Shown here one piece after another: positions 24,501 through 35,835 of a stretch of 64,000 nucleotides of DNA (positions within the stretch are counted from its first letter, which is position 1; the number at the start of each line of letters is the position of its first letter). A program made the position numbers and the translations under genes. The DNA is taken from contig BSQZ01000051.1 in assembly GCA_033239005.1 (NCBI GenBank), forward strand, positions 1,467,001 through 1,531,000, given 5' to 3'. The notes below the pieces were generated by a model that had not been told where the DNA came from, did no database searches, and was given only the letters and a program-made list of their open reading frames with translations. The stretch is from Lamellibrachia satsuma. Its lineage: Eukaryota; Annelida; Polychaeta; Sabellida; Siboglinidae.

Positions 24501-27500
24501 GCATCAAAACCAAGGGGTTAGGCAATCTCAAAATTAGACTGGCTACTATTCCATGAATCTGTTGTCACATAAGTGTCAACATTGTAGCTTTTGGGTGGGA
24601 AATAATCAGGGTCCCGCCTTACCACTTTTTGGACGAAATGTCCCACTTTTTGTAACTTTCAAAACCAAACATATTTCATGGTAAAATCGAAAGGCACATT
24701 TTATTTCTTTGTTCTCCAGTGATTTAACATTTTCTCGCACATTCGTTCACCATAAACCTGAATGAAAATAAAAAATAATAGCGGCATTCCATAAAACAGC
24801 ACTTTAACAAAAAACTATGAAAAAATGCAAAAAAAAAAATTGAGTGGATGAGGGTGTTTTCATGAGCACACCTATGTTGTTGGCTCACCGAGATGGTCAG
24901 TTAATGCACATTGTTCCTTGATCAGGTGTTCCTGCCCAATGATGAGCCGTTTACATGGCTGCTGGCCAAGATGTGGTTCAACAACGCTGATGCGACGATC
25001 CACCAATGCCTCTCTCACATAGGTGTGTCAGACTTAGGAAATGTTTATTTGCACCAATAACAACAAAGTAATTCGCACAGAAACCAGGTTAACATCATAC
25101 AATATTCTATTTTGTAGAACAAAGACAAACACTAAGCAAAACTGTGAACAATTCAATGAGCGATGCAAAATTAAAATGTGTCAATTGTGGGGTGGGAGAC
25201 TTCCGCTAAGATCAAATTTGGTCATTGTCGTAGGCAATGAAATAGTGACAGTGATGATTTATTCAACATAATTTATGTTTATTTTACATAGCAACACTGT
25301 TGTTGTAACAAATGATATAGATTTAGTGACACTGATATTGTAATACGTGATCCTGATACTGGTATTGTAGCAAGTGACACTGGCATTGTAATGTGTTGAT
25401 ATTGTAATATGACAATGATGCTGTAACAAGTGATGATATTGTAACAAGTGATGCTGATAACCATGTTGTAACAAGTTACACTGACATCATAACCAGTGGC
25501 ACTGACATTGTAACCAGTGACACTGGCATTGTAACAAGTGGCACTGACATTGTAATCAGTGATGCTGGCATTGTAACCAGTAATACTGACATTGTAACAA
25601 GTGACACTGGCATTGTAACAAGTGACACTAACATTGTAACCAGTGATGCTGGCATTGTAACCAGTAATATTGACACTGTAACAAGTGACACTGACATTGT
25701 AACAAGTGACACTGGCATTGTAGCAAGTGACACTGACATTGTAATCAACGACGCTGGCATTGTAACCAGTAACACTGACATTGTAACAAGTGACACTGAC
25801 ATTGTAATCAATGACGCTGGCATTGTAACCAGTAACATTGACATTGTAACAAGTGACATTGCCATTGTAACAAGTGACACTGACATTGTAACCAGTGATA
25901 CCTACCACATTGATTGTTGCACCGAGATACCAACGTGACATGTTGTTTCAGGGTTCACCAACTTGCTCATGGAGGGTGTGTGTATAGCCATGCATCGTCA
26001 CCTCTCCTCCAGTCACCCCATCTTCCGTCTCCTTTCTCCTCACTTTGTCTTCCTCATTGGGATAAACGCGTGAGTTCGGCACTGCAGCTTGTTTCCCTTT
26101 CTTCCAGCATCCCACCATTCCAAACTCTCCCGTCCCAGACGTGGGGTTAATTAATTTATATAAATTCCAATTACACATCACGTACCAATTCATATTCCAC
26201 CTCAAAAATGCCAATCCCAAAACACTAATTCCAGTTATCAATAAGGCAATCATAGACATACTCACCGCCCAAAATAAAATTTATTTTTGAGCAACTTTAT
26301 TTAATTTCTGCATATTACGGTATATAATGGCAAACTAATATGATACATGCAACATATATTTTAATGATTATTTGTAGCGAATAATTTGTGCTAAAAAGTT
26401 ACATGATGTAATTGAATTGGGGTTAAATACATTATATGGATTCCAGTTACACACCATATACCAATATAATTGAAAATACCAATTATATTTTTACCAATTC
26501 CAGTTACTTTAAAAAACAAAATTCCAATTCCAGAAATAGAATTCCAATTACAATGTAATTGATCCCCAAGTCTGATTACAGCGACTATTTCTACAACTAC
26601 CATTCTACAAACACAACATATATATCTAGTAGTTCACAGCTATGCAGCCCAACAATTCCAGTTTTCTGACTTGTATGTATGATTTCTACTTGAATTCAAC
26701 AGCTCTGTCATTTCACAACACTAAAAATAGTATACATAATCCAAGCCTGTCATATCCTTAAAAACAATTTAATAAAATTGTATTCAAATTCAGGAAAAGT
26801 TGCTTAAAACAAATACGGTAAGAAAGACAATAAAAATGTTTAAATGTGTGACTGATTTTATTATTTTGTACCTGTCTGTGCAGTATTGGTCTGGAGAAGC
26901 TGATTGCCCCCAACGGGTGGGTTGATACCTGCACTACCATGGGGCGAGAAGGGCTGCTGGAACTCATCAGAAGGGGGTACGTTATTGTTTGCCTAGTTCC
27001 AACAACTGTACCTACATCCTATATCAGTGAGATACTGATGTTAATTAACAGTTTGAAAACAAACGTCTGTATTCAATTTAACTGGTAAAACAAAGAGAAA
27101 ATTTAGAACAATAGCCAGTTAAGATGTTTTTTGCACGGCAACTTAAAATTGTGCCTACAATTTTCAGTGGAAATCCATAGATGACCAGTTAGTGCCCATC
27201 AGTTTGTAAATGTTTATATGTCAACCAGTCTATGATGCTAATAAACATGTTTATAAAGCACCACAACTCCAATAAACATGTTTATAAAGCACCACAACTC
27301 CAATAAACATGTTTATAAAGCACCACAACTCCAATAAACATGTTTATAAAGCACCACAACTACAATAAACATGTTTATAAAGCACCACAACTCCAATAAA
27401 CATGTTTATAGAGCACCACAACTCCAATAAACATGTTTATAAAGCACCACAACTCCAATAAACATGTTTATAAAGCACCACAACTCCAATAAAAGTATTG

Positions 27501-30500
27501 CACTTGGGAAATTTGCGTACAAGTATGATGAAATATGTAAACGCATAGATAAATATTATTGCATATTTCTCCAGATAGTTCTTTTTCATGATCATGCAAT
27601 TTTTTTTCCCATCCCAAAGTGTTATTTAGCTGTATAAACTTTTGCCAGTCTTGTCAAGATTTCTTCACCAGTGCTAATGATGATGACGTCCTGGTAGGAA
27701 GACTGTATAGTGGAGACAGGGAGATTGTTTAAAACCAGACTAGAAACCACAAGAAAGATGTGGAGAACGCACCAAGAGAACAGCACATGAGGAGCTGAAA
27801 GAATCAGTCACAGTCCACCACCAACAAGTCCGCCCTCTCAGACCACACCACCACCGAGAACCATCTAATAGACTGGGAGGGAGTCAGCATGGTAGACAGG
27901 GAGTCCCACAGATGGAGAAGACACGTGAAAGAAGCAATATGGATACGGAAGACAGAGGCAGTGACCAATTGAGATAAGGGGAACTACAAACTTCCACACA
28001 TCTACGATGACGTCATCCTACCATTGTCGTTAGTACTAATGAAGTCATGTTGACAAGGTGGCGAAAATCTATACAGGTAAATACAACTTTGAGATATGAA
28101 AAAAGAATTGTATGAGACGAATAGCATTGCTACGCACAACCACAATGGGTGATATTGTGTGCTTCAGAACAGCCGAGTGGAGAATTGATGTGAATGGAAG
28201 TCTGCCCAGAGACCTCAAGTCTAGAGGGGTAGGTGTGCACAGAGGGGTAGGTGTGCACAGAGGGGTAGGTGTGCACAGAGGGGTAGGTGTGAACAGGGGG
28301 TAGGTGTGCACAGAGGGGTAGGTGTGAACAGGGGATAGTTGTGCACAGAGGGGTAGGTGTGCACAGGGGGTAGGTGTGCACAGGGGGGTAGGTGTGAACA
28401 GGGGGTAGGTGTGCACAGAGGGGTAGGTGTGCACAGAGGGGTAGGTGTGAACAGAGGGGTAGGTGTGTACAGGGGGTAGGTGTGCACAGGGGGTAGGTGT
28501 GCATGCAAGGATAGGTTTAGATGCAGGGATAGGTGTAGACAGATGGGTACGTATACACTGAAACAACGTGGGAATTTTGTTGATAAATGTATGGGATATA
28601 AAATATAAAAAAAATATATGAGATGAATTTAATTAAATTTTTTGAAGAAATGAATTTGTGTGAATGAAATATGGGCATTGCACCCAAATGTTGATGCGGG
28701 CAATTTTGGCCGCAACACGTGGGAAAGAGTTAACCGTAATTGAAAAAAAAATGGTGCATCTGATCCAGAGTTATGATTATATATGGTTTCCACTGTTGTG
28801 CTCTGCTAATAGTCTTCTATGGGAAGATCGTCTTGTAACATTTTAACAACCATGATTTCAGTGAGGCTAGCATTGACATCACATGTATTTTCATATATTC
28901 GTCTGCCGGTATGACTGTTATGACAAAGTTGTGATAATTTCAGGTTTTGGACCCAAATGTATTGCCCTATTATGGCTACAGAGATGATGGGCTGCTGATC
29001 TACAATGCAATAGAGAGCTACGTAAAACAGATTATAGAGCACTACTATGGTATGTGGATTCTAATAAGGCCGATGTATTTCTTGTTCACATGCTATCTGG
29101 AGCCTATGCTTTTTGATCGCTATCTTGTTAAGGCTCGATCTCAAAGCATTAATGTTCAATCAGTGTTCAGCACCACATAAATAAATTGGTTTCACCATAT
29201 AACGATGTATTTTACCCGAATTAAGACATAATTTATTTGCTATTACAGTTCATAGCATAAAATTTGAAGAAAGTAAGCATTGAGAAAATCAGAGAAAACT
29301 AGCCTGTCACCTAGTGAGTATGTTTGAAGACCAGTAGCAGACTCGCTGTCACTACTACAATCCAGAGAAGAAGGTGGTAAGGGGTGGTTGCACGGGGGGT
29401 GGTCGCACCGGGGTGGTCGCACGGGGGGGTGATCACAGGGGGGTGGTCACATTGGGTGTGGTTGCACAGGGGGTGGTTGCATGGGGGGTGGTCGCACCGG
29501 GGTGGTCGCACGGGGGGGTGATCACAGGGGGGTGGTCGCATTGGGTGTGGTCGCACAGGGGGTGGTTGCATGGGGGGTGGTCGCACGGGGGGTGATCACA
29601 GGGGGGTGGTCGCATTGGGTGTGGTCGCACAGGGGGTGGTTGCATGGGGGGTGGTCGCACCAGGGTGGTCGCACGGGGGGGTGATCACAGGGGGGTGGTC
29701 ACATTGGGTGTGGTCGCACAGGGGGTGGTTGCATGGGGGATGGTCAAAAACGTGTAGCATTATGTATTGGTGGGTGGTGATTTTGGTCGTCAGCATGTTA
29801 CGCGGGACAAACAAATCCCATAAGCAGTAGCGCCACCCAATGAGTAAAAAGGGTATTAATGCACATTGACATGTATGCACGAACGTACGTACGTATATAT
29901 TGATAAGAGGTTGATAAGAGGTTGGTGGCTATTGGCTGTGCTTTTTGATTGGCAATATATGTGTTATCCTATGTGCCACACCACATTTTGAGCTGGGGGG
30001 TCGGTGGTGGTCTGAACCAATACTTATGCAACCACCCCTATATGCTTATTAGGTCGAATACAGTACAACATTAGAGTATAAGGAAATATTTCGAAAGGGT
30101 AGGTGTAAATATCAGATGGTGCACATGGAGTAGTGATAGAAGAGACATCTATATAGGAACAGTTGTGGGAATGGTGGAAGATGTGGGGAGTTTGGGATGT
30201 TGCCACGAAGCTAGGAAAGCTAGAGTTCTGAGACATCAGGGTGTGTCAATGTGTGGTGTATGTTGCAGACACTACAGACAAGTTTGTTGACGACCTTGAG
30301 CTACAGAACTGGTGTCGTGACCTTGCTCTTTCTAGAGATGAGGGCGGTGTCGGCATCAATGTAAGTGTGCCAGAAAAATTTAAAGCTAAAATTATTTATA
30401 CAGTAGAGGAAAGATCATGCCAGATTTCACACACCCGTCAGTGCAGGTTCAGTAAATGCTCCTTTTCGTCTTTCGTCATATGTACTAACTGTGTGTGTGG

Positions 30501-33500
30501 TGAACACCGGTTCAAGATGGAGGCTTAGTGTTCTCCTTCTGCACAGTTCCAACTATGAACTGATTGTCAGGAAAATAAGAGGTACTGTTAACATCAAATG
30601 TTGCATGCTATATACATGAATGTGCACTACTATTACATAGACATACCGGAAACATGAAGTGATATAGTATTGCCATGCATTAAGCGATAGAGTATTGCCA
30701 CATGAAGTGACACAGTATTGCCACGCCCCAACAACTTGTTGTCGTGTACCTACAATGCCTCCTAAACCAACACGGAACAGCAGTCACACAGATGACTCAG
30801 GGGAAGTGCTTTCGCTACGAATTATTGAATTATTAAATGATAACGCAGTAGTTGCAAAGTTGAAAAAAGCTCCATACCCATGTGATCTAGTGGACAAAAT
30901 CGATTTGCTGAATGCACACATTGAAAACCTGACCAAATAAGTAATGGCAAAGCACATACGTATCGTTGAGCTAGAGAAGAAGACAATAATAATCATGATA
31001 ATGAAAATAAATAACGTCGATCTTGATATTATGATTTTGAAAAAATTAATTCAGTAGCATATGCACACACACACGCACACGCACAGACACGCAGACACAC
31101 AGACACACAGACACACACAATCAGAGATGATATTATTGTAAGACTATCAAAGTCTTAGAGGAGTCTCCTGACCCGATTTGTTTAGTTACATTAATATGTA
31201 CCATGTTTACTTGCAACCAAATACGCCTGTATTATTTAAAATTATAATTCAACATGGATATACGGCTGCTGTATGTGTATTATGTGGAATGTACGATGGG
31301 TCAAATAAAAAAAAATCTGTAAGACCCATATGCTTTTCTGCATCCGTGTCAAAAGGAGCTTCCCGTACAAAGTGGGATATATTGGTTGGATTTCAGGAGA
31401 TTGATGCAGCTGACTTTGTACAGCTAATATACTTACTGTCTATATGTGGGTGGGTTTTTGGCATAAATTTATTGGTGTAGGTTCCCTGGCAACCAGTTAA
31501 TCACTCGTGCGTGACCATGACACACTTCAATTGGTGACTTATGAGTTATAACATTTAATTCCAAACAGCCGTCTTGAGCTAACATAGGAGTGGTTTATTT
31601 TCAGAGTTTTTTCCTTCTCTAGAATTTGTGAGTCCTACTACAGGTATTGCTGTGGTCTTATGATGGGCTGGTGTTAATAACCTCATTTTGATGATAGTTA
31701 ATTAGTCAAAGATTGTTGGGCAATTTTAAGGTGTGACATGTGGTGTCATGCTGAAGCCAATAAAAAGGCCACCCTAGAACCGGTGCTTGTAAACAATTAT
31801 TTGTGTTAAATTCTTATAAATCAGCGATTAAAAAAATGGAAGTAAAAAAAATCAGAAATCAATTATTTTTTTTGAGTGATTTAAATCAAATGATTTAAAT
31901 CAAACAACCCTGATCAAGAGGTCGACTCATCCTGCAGGACAAGTTGCGTACTGCAAGCGATACTGTGGATACAACTGCTGCAACACCGGGTCACTACAAC
32001 CAGCGAATTAGCAAATTAACTGTTAGAAGGACATTCATGGTAGTTACCTGTCTAGAAGCAGCCCATACACGGGTCCAGTCCTCAGCCGTCCATTGCCGAA
32101 ACAGATTAGTGTGATGCCAGCAGCATCTTTGGTGGACCCATCGTCGCTATCATGCTGTGATAGCCATGTTAACCTGATCTGAGCCCCATCAAACTTTAGA
32201 GGCTCGTGTCAAGAGGGTCAGAGACCTACTAACATACAGGAACTCACCCAGGCGTGGCTAGACGAGCATGCGATGCAGAAGCGTTTCCTGTATTACAGTC
32301 AATGGTGGCCACATTTTATTGAAGTGTGCCAAATTGCCTAGCAAAACTCATGGCTGTCGTGCACAGTAATCGCTGCTCTTACTACTGATCTAATGTCTGA
32401 TAGTAATGATAAATTTCTTTTGACGCTGGGTATATATTTGCAAGGATCTCTCATCAAACATGTTCTACTGATGATCTGTTATTTGTATGCCACATGACAA
32501 ATGCAGGCCGTATTTTATTGTATTTACTGGTAATAACTGCACATTAAATGTGTATGATTTTATTTATAATGTAGACACAATTGTACAGTGCCTCAGAAAA
32601 ACTATTTGGATGGGGCGCTATACAAGAAATTGATTATTAATATTATTACAATAGCATAGGGGACAACAATTGACAATTGATGCACTGATCTGAACTGAAT
32701 GATGGGGAAAGTATTGATATGTCATAAAATTTTTTATTTTGATGCAGGGCATGCCTCGCGGGGGACTGTTTAGGCATCATGCTGACCTGGTTCTTGTGTG
32801 CACAAGTATAATCTTCACATGCAGTGCACAACACAAGGCAGTGAATGCGTCACAGTATAATGAGTACGCATTCCCACCGAACTACCCGATTTACCTTGCT
32901 GGACAGCCGCCAGTGAACAGGGTCAGTGGCCACTTGATGGTGTATGTGTATGGTTGTACACTTGATGGTGTATGTGTATGGTTGTACACTTGATGGTGTA
33001 TGTGTATGGTTGTACACTTGATGGTGTATGTGTATGATTGTACATTTGTACATGCAATGTTAATATTTATTAAAAATTCCATGTGTGTATATCTGTCTAT
33101 CTGCCTGTATGTACCCTCATATCTTTATCAGTTTCACATCTATGGAGCTGAATTTTTTATGTGCCCAGGAACCCACATTAAAAAAATTCCCCAATGGTGG
33201 GGATATTACGTATGTGGACGTTTAATGTAGTTTATGTAGATTAACTCAGTACAGTTGTAAAGGTGTACACACCATTGTTAGCAACGCTGTGTGTTTTCTA
33301 CGAGTGTTGTCAGTTATGTGATTCATGTCAAACATCCACATACGAATGCTTCATGAAACCGACAATTGATGTTGAGCAACTCGGCTAGTAATATATATAG
33401 CGGTATATGTGGACCCTCGCTATGTGGACCCTGTTTGACCTTGGTCCAGTTGTTCCGTATACCCATGGGTACGAGGGAGGGCAGAACAGGGATTTTAAAA

Positions 33501-35394
33501 TTGTTTCCCTTAAGAGGTTGTTCTCCCTACATCAGGGGTCCATATAGCGGGGGGGAAGGTACTGTATGTGTGTTACAGTGTGTAACCAGTGAAATTTATC
33601 ACATATTGATTGCTGGCTCTCTTGTATGTGACAAACAGTGGTGCCACATCATTGAGCCTGGATAATCGACAATCGAGATAACCGTTAGATAATGGTTCAT
33701 CTAAAAAATTTCACTGGGGTTAGCAGGCGTTTCGTTTAACATTGTACATCAGTGCATTTTCTCCACTTAGGATGCTAATTTTGAACTCTTGCAGGCATTT
33801 TTCCTATATGATGGTAAAAATGTGGTTACATGACACTGGTTTTGTTTAATATCAAACAATAATGTTTCGAGATGGTTCCCAAGAACCTTACTGTAAGATT
33901 GCCAAGAACGTTACTGTGAGATGGCTCCCAAGAACCGTACTGTGAGATGGCCCCTAAGAGCCGTACTGTGAGATGGCTCCCAAGAACCGTACTGTGAGAT
34001 GGCCCCTAAGAACCGTACTGTGAGATGGCCCCTAAGAACCGTACTGTGAGATAGCTCCCAATAACATACTGAGATGGCTCCAAGAACCTCACTGTGAGAT
34101 GGCCCCCAAGATCCGTACTGTTGCTGCTGTAGTTGCCACGGGCGGAGGAGGACCTTGTGGCTGCCCTGGCCAACAAGGCCTCTACCATGGAGACTATGGC
34201 GGTCACCAAGCTGCTTAGTTCAGCCACTGCCCCAAGTTTCGGAGAGTGGCACTTCCAGTATCAATACGACCCTCCGGCAGTCAAAGCTGAGAAACAGTAA
34301 GTGACCCCACTTCTCAGATACAGTACTGGGATTATGAAGTCACAAGCAAGGGATCCATGTATATTATACAAAGCAAATTAGGGAGATATTGGGTGCTGGT
34401 TTGGTATCATATATTATTATGAAGGGCTGTTTTTTTCGGTGATTCAATCTAAGATGGAGAATATCCAGTGTCAAAAATGAAATAACCTTGTATCAAAGGA
34501 CTATAACATGCTTTAAAATGTTGGACGCATTTGCCATAAAAGGTGTAACAAATTTTATTAAAACACAGATTGCTTAATTATGTCTGTATGTCTGTACTCA
34601 TGTGAAGATGTTAAAAAAATCTCCCTCAGATTCAACGCAGTTTACAGAGGTAAAATTTACCATTTGTGATTAATTATTTTAATCTACAGCTAAGGTTGGG
34701 CATGATACCATTTAAGGTTCAAACTTTAAGTACCTCCCAGAATTCACACAAAATATTGAGAAGAAACTGGCTCGCCACCTAGTTAGAATAACTGGCTTTC
34801 TGCACAAAGTTTGTTCAAAGCTTTATGAATTTTAAGCCGCCCCATCAATTCAATTTCTCATTAAAAAAAGTAACCAATCAAGTCTATCGACTACAACATG
34901 GTAACTTGTTTGTGCAAATTTATTTTTCATGGTGATTGGACAAACTATTTAATTAATTTTTGTTCAGCTGAATCGAAACAGTAGGCGATGGCATCTTTTT
35001 TGTAATCTCGTCAAGGTTATTCACGTTTACAAGTTACCAGATCTAGCAGTCAAACCCAATTCTTTCAATGATTTTAACAAAAGTATGCTTTATAAAGTAA
35101 AGTATAAAAGCGCTTAATAAAAACTGACTGTGCATAATATTACTTACGCTATTCCCACTAGATTTGTATATCAATGAATGAACTGGATTCACTATGCACT
35201 AAATGAATTAAGGAGGGTTTTTAGATGAACTCATTTGAACTAGGGATCAGCTTGCGGTCTGTTGTTGTTGCAGACTCCGGGAGGAACTGAAAAGGATCAG
35301 CAATTTGGTGAAGGAAAGAAATCACCAACGACCACAGTTCTTGAAATACACAAATCTTGACCCAGATAATGTTCCCAGTTCCATCACCATATAG
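18533..35394 (+). CDS. PLAT-domain animal lipoxygenase, 667 aa, predicted R-stereospecific and N-acylated
   Basis: Coding exons: 18533-19021, 19459-19503, 20301-20417, 22128-22225, 23129-23261, 23977-24072, 24926-25022, 25952-26069, 26884-26976, 28168-28228, 28944-29049, 30269-30360, 32748-32921, 34133-34296, 35274-35394; total 2004 nt, all phases consistent. Residues 1-163 (exon 1) are MGNCC plus a PLAT/C2-like domain (GDRKGSGTDANVR, VEVWRDN, DWFCEVV), which in this family gives calcium-dependent membrane binding. The catalytic domain follows (CTELPEN, WLLAKMWF). Iron ligands are His352 and His357 (IHQCLSH), His544 and Asn548 (CSAQHKAVN), and the C-terminal Ile667 (PSSITI). Lipoxygenases add O2 to polyunsaturated fatty acids such as arachidonate. 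Gly395 in FLIGIN sits where S-type enzymes have Ala (Coffa site), so an R-hydroperoxide product is inferred; the position on the carbon chain is not predictable here. The intron after 22225 uses a GC donor. All exons are intact. Confidence 0.93.
21322..22106. mobile_element. MITE family A copy enclosing an inverted copy of the INTU 3' end
   Basis: Bounded by CATTCGACCTAATTAGCG (left) and TAATAGGTCGAATA (right), imperfect inverted termini of family A. The interior about 21600-21962, read on the - strand, matches 12870-13140, which covers the last INTU codons, stop and 3' UTR. The adjoining 21340-21600 matches 13190-13440 in the same inverted sense. Three 20-bp units TAATTAGCGTAAAGTATGCT sit at 21335-21395. 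The element lies in the lipoxygenase intron 20418-22127, whose acceptor is only about 20 bp beyond its right end. Confidence 0.7.
25330..25905. repeat. 21-bp minisatellite, about 27 copies
   Basis: Unit ACTGACATTGTAACAAGTGAC alternating with variants (GGCATT, ACCAGT). It ends about 45 bp before the lipoxygenase exon at 25952. Seven-codon periodic ORFs on the - strand are artefacts. Confidence 0.95.
26142..26580. mobile_element. Possible hAT-like non-autonomous element
   Basis: Left edge CAGACGTGGGGTTAATTAAT and right edge (reverse complement) CAGACTTGGGGATCAATTAC are similar inverted termini around an AT-rich, ORF-free interior with repeated AATTCCAATTAC motifs. The expected 8-bp target duplication is not visible, so ends or class may be wrong. 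Confidence 0.4.
27233..27488. repeat. 31-bp minisatellite, about 8 copies
   Basis: Unit CACCACAACTCCAATAAACA plus TGTTTATAAAG, nearly identical copies; each contains AATAAA. In the lipoxygenase intron 26977-28167. Confidence 0.95.
27620..28075 (+). pseudogene. Penelope-like element relic (GIY-YIG end)
   Basis: An open stretch from about 27822 reads KSALSDHTTTENHLIDWEGV, then VDRESHRWRRHVKEAIWIRK and KGNYKLPHIYD, a block I know from C-terminal regions of Penelope-like retroelement proteins. One in-frame stop interrupts it. Flanking sequence is partly self-complementary: AAGATTTCTTCACCAGTGCTA-like on the left against CTAATGAAGTCATG…AAGGTGGCGAAAA on the right. Not functional. Confidence 0.6.
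28223..28512. repeat. 18-bp minisatellite that duplicates the donor site of lipoxygenase exon 10 (about 16 copies)
   Basis: The array starts in the exon: AGAGGG (last 6 coding nt, ends 28228) followed by GTAGGTGTGCAC. The unit AGAGGGGTAGGTGTGCAC, with GGGGGTAGGTGTGAAC variants, then repeats for nearly 300 bp. Almost every copy is a consensus-like GGG/GTAGGT donor. Confidence 0.95.
29371..29745. repeat. G-rich minisatellite with higher-order period near 85-90 bp
   Basis: About 15-bp subunits of GGGGGTGGTCGCACA type are arranged in four larger blocks (TGATCACAGGGGGGTGGTC recurs). On the coding strand of the lipoxygenase there are dozens of runs of four or more G. Pro/His/Arg-rich ORFs on the other strand are artefacts. 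Confidence 0.95.
30754..31010 (+). pseudogene. Probable LINE ORF1 relic
   Basis: An ORF beginning MPPKPTRNSSHTDDSGEVLS continues with a leucine-rich heptad-like segment (SLRIIELLNDN, KIDLLNAHIENLTK). After one stop codon the same frame goes on with VMAKHIRIVELEKK. Start, size and coiled-coil character are like LINE ORF1 proteins, but no zinc knuckles or reverse transcriptase follow. Lies in the lipoxygenase intron 30361-32747. Confidence 0.4.
31755..31913. mobile_element. hAT-type MITE end (TIR CAGGGTTGTTTGATTTAAAT)
   Basis: Ends ATTTAAATCAAACAACCCTG at about 31894-31913 and matches, in reverse complement, the stretch at about 48794-48945. Only one end is recognisable in each place. Confidence 0.5.
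31915..32330 (+). pseudogene. Tc1/mariner transposase relic
   Basis: Pieces in different + frames match Tc1 transposase order: RLILQDKLRTAS, SKLTVRRTF (helix-turn-helix end), AVHCRNRLV and CQQHLWWTHRRYH (start of the catalytic region), then a C-terminal VNGGHI. The DDE core between them appears deleted, and several stops and frameshifts are present. It sits directly after the hAT MITE end, in the lipoxygenase intron. Confidence 0.6.
32928..33045. repeat. 28-bp minisatellite, 4 copies, next to a lipoxygenase donor site
   Basis: Unit ACTTGATGGTGTATGTGTAT plus GGTTGTAC. It starts 7-10 bp into the intron after exon 32748-32921, but does not include the GT itself. Confidence 0.95.
33204..33350. 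mobile_element. Foldback MITE, copy 1
   Basis: TACGTATGTGGACGTTTAAT on the left pairs imperfectly with the reverse complement of ATGTCAAACATCCACATACG on the right. A second element with the same termini is at 37075-37206. Confidence 0.6.
33865..34128. repeat. 26-bp minisatellite, about 9 copies, ending at a lipoxygenase acceptor
   Basis: Unit GAGATGGCTCCCAAGAACCG plus TACTGT. The last unit runs directly into TTGCTGCTGTAG, the acceptor of the exon at 34133. Confidence 0.95.
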
Positions 35395-35642
35395 TGCCAA
35401 GTGATCTGTACAATCTTCAAACTGTTCTCTGAGGAACACAAGTCCTGCAGCAATAATGTGTATAGACCGTGTGCATAGTGTACAAAGTGTACACATACTG
35501 GGTGTGTTGTGTATATGGTGTTCACACCTATCCTTACTGAAAATGCCATGACATAGCAAGTGACATCACTGACCTGTTTCGTCACTTAGATTTTTTTTTA
35601 CAAATAGTTGTAAAATATGTGTCAAAGTCCTCTTTCTTTTTT

Positions 35643-35648
35643 AATAAA
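35643..35648 (+). terminator. Lipoxygenase polyadenylation signal AATAAA
   Basis: First AATAAA after the stop at 35394, giving a 3' UTR of about 260 nt. Confidence 0.5.
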
Positions 35649-35829
35649 ACAGATTGTAACGTCATTTTAGTAAGTATTTTTACACGAATGCACTGTTTTT
35701 AATTTAAATGATGTATGAATAGTTTATGACAGTCACAATCTGACAGTTTACAACTAACTCAAGATGTGTGTGCAAAGATGCATTGGAAACAACAACATTT
35801 CAGCTGCTAAGAAAGCGAATTGACATTCC

Positions 35830-35835
35830 TTTATT
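35830..35835 (-). terminator. Candidate ST13 polyadenylation signal (TTTATT on + strand)
   Basis: AATAAA on the - strand about 1.5 kb beyond the ST13 stop. An ATTAAA variant also lies nearer, around 36826, so the end of ST13 is uncertain. If used, ST13 and lipoxygenase transcripts end about 200 bp apart, tail to tail. Confidence 0.3.

Noticed and set aside
25279..25941. 220-codon Asn/Val/Tyr/Ser-rich ORF on the - strand
   Set aside because: Artefact of the 21-bp array in a lipoxygenase intron.
27233..27488. CRISPR-like direct repeats
   Set aside because: Head-to-tail copies without unique spacers, in an animal intron; an ordinary minisatellite. The same applies to all other arrays here.
28069..28566. 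Pro/Thr/His-rich ORFs on the - strand
   Set aside because: Antisense of the 18-bp donor-site array.
29311..29880. Gly/Val/Trp- or Pro/His-rich ORFs
   Set aside because: Translation of the G-rich array.
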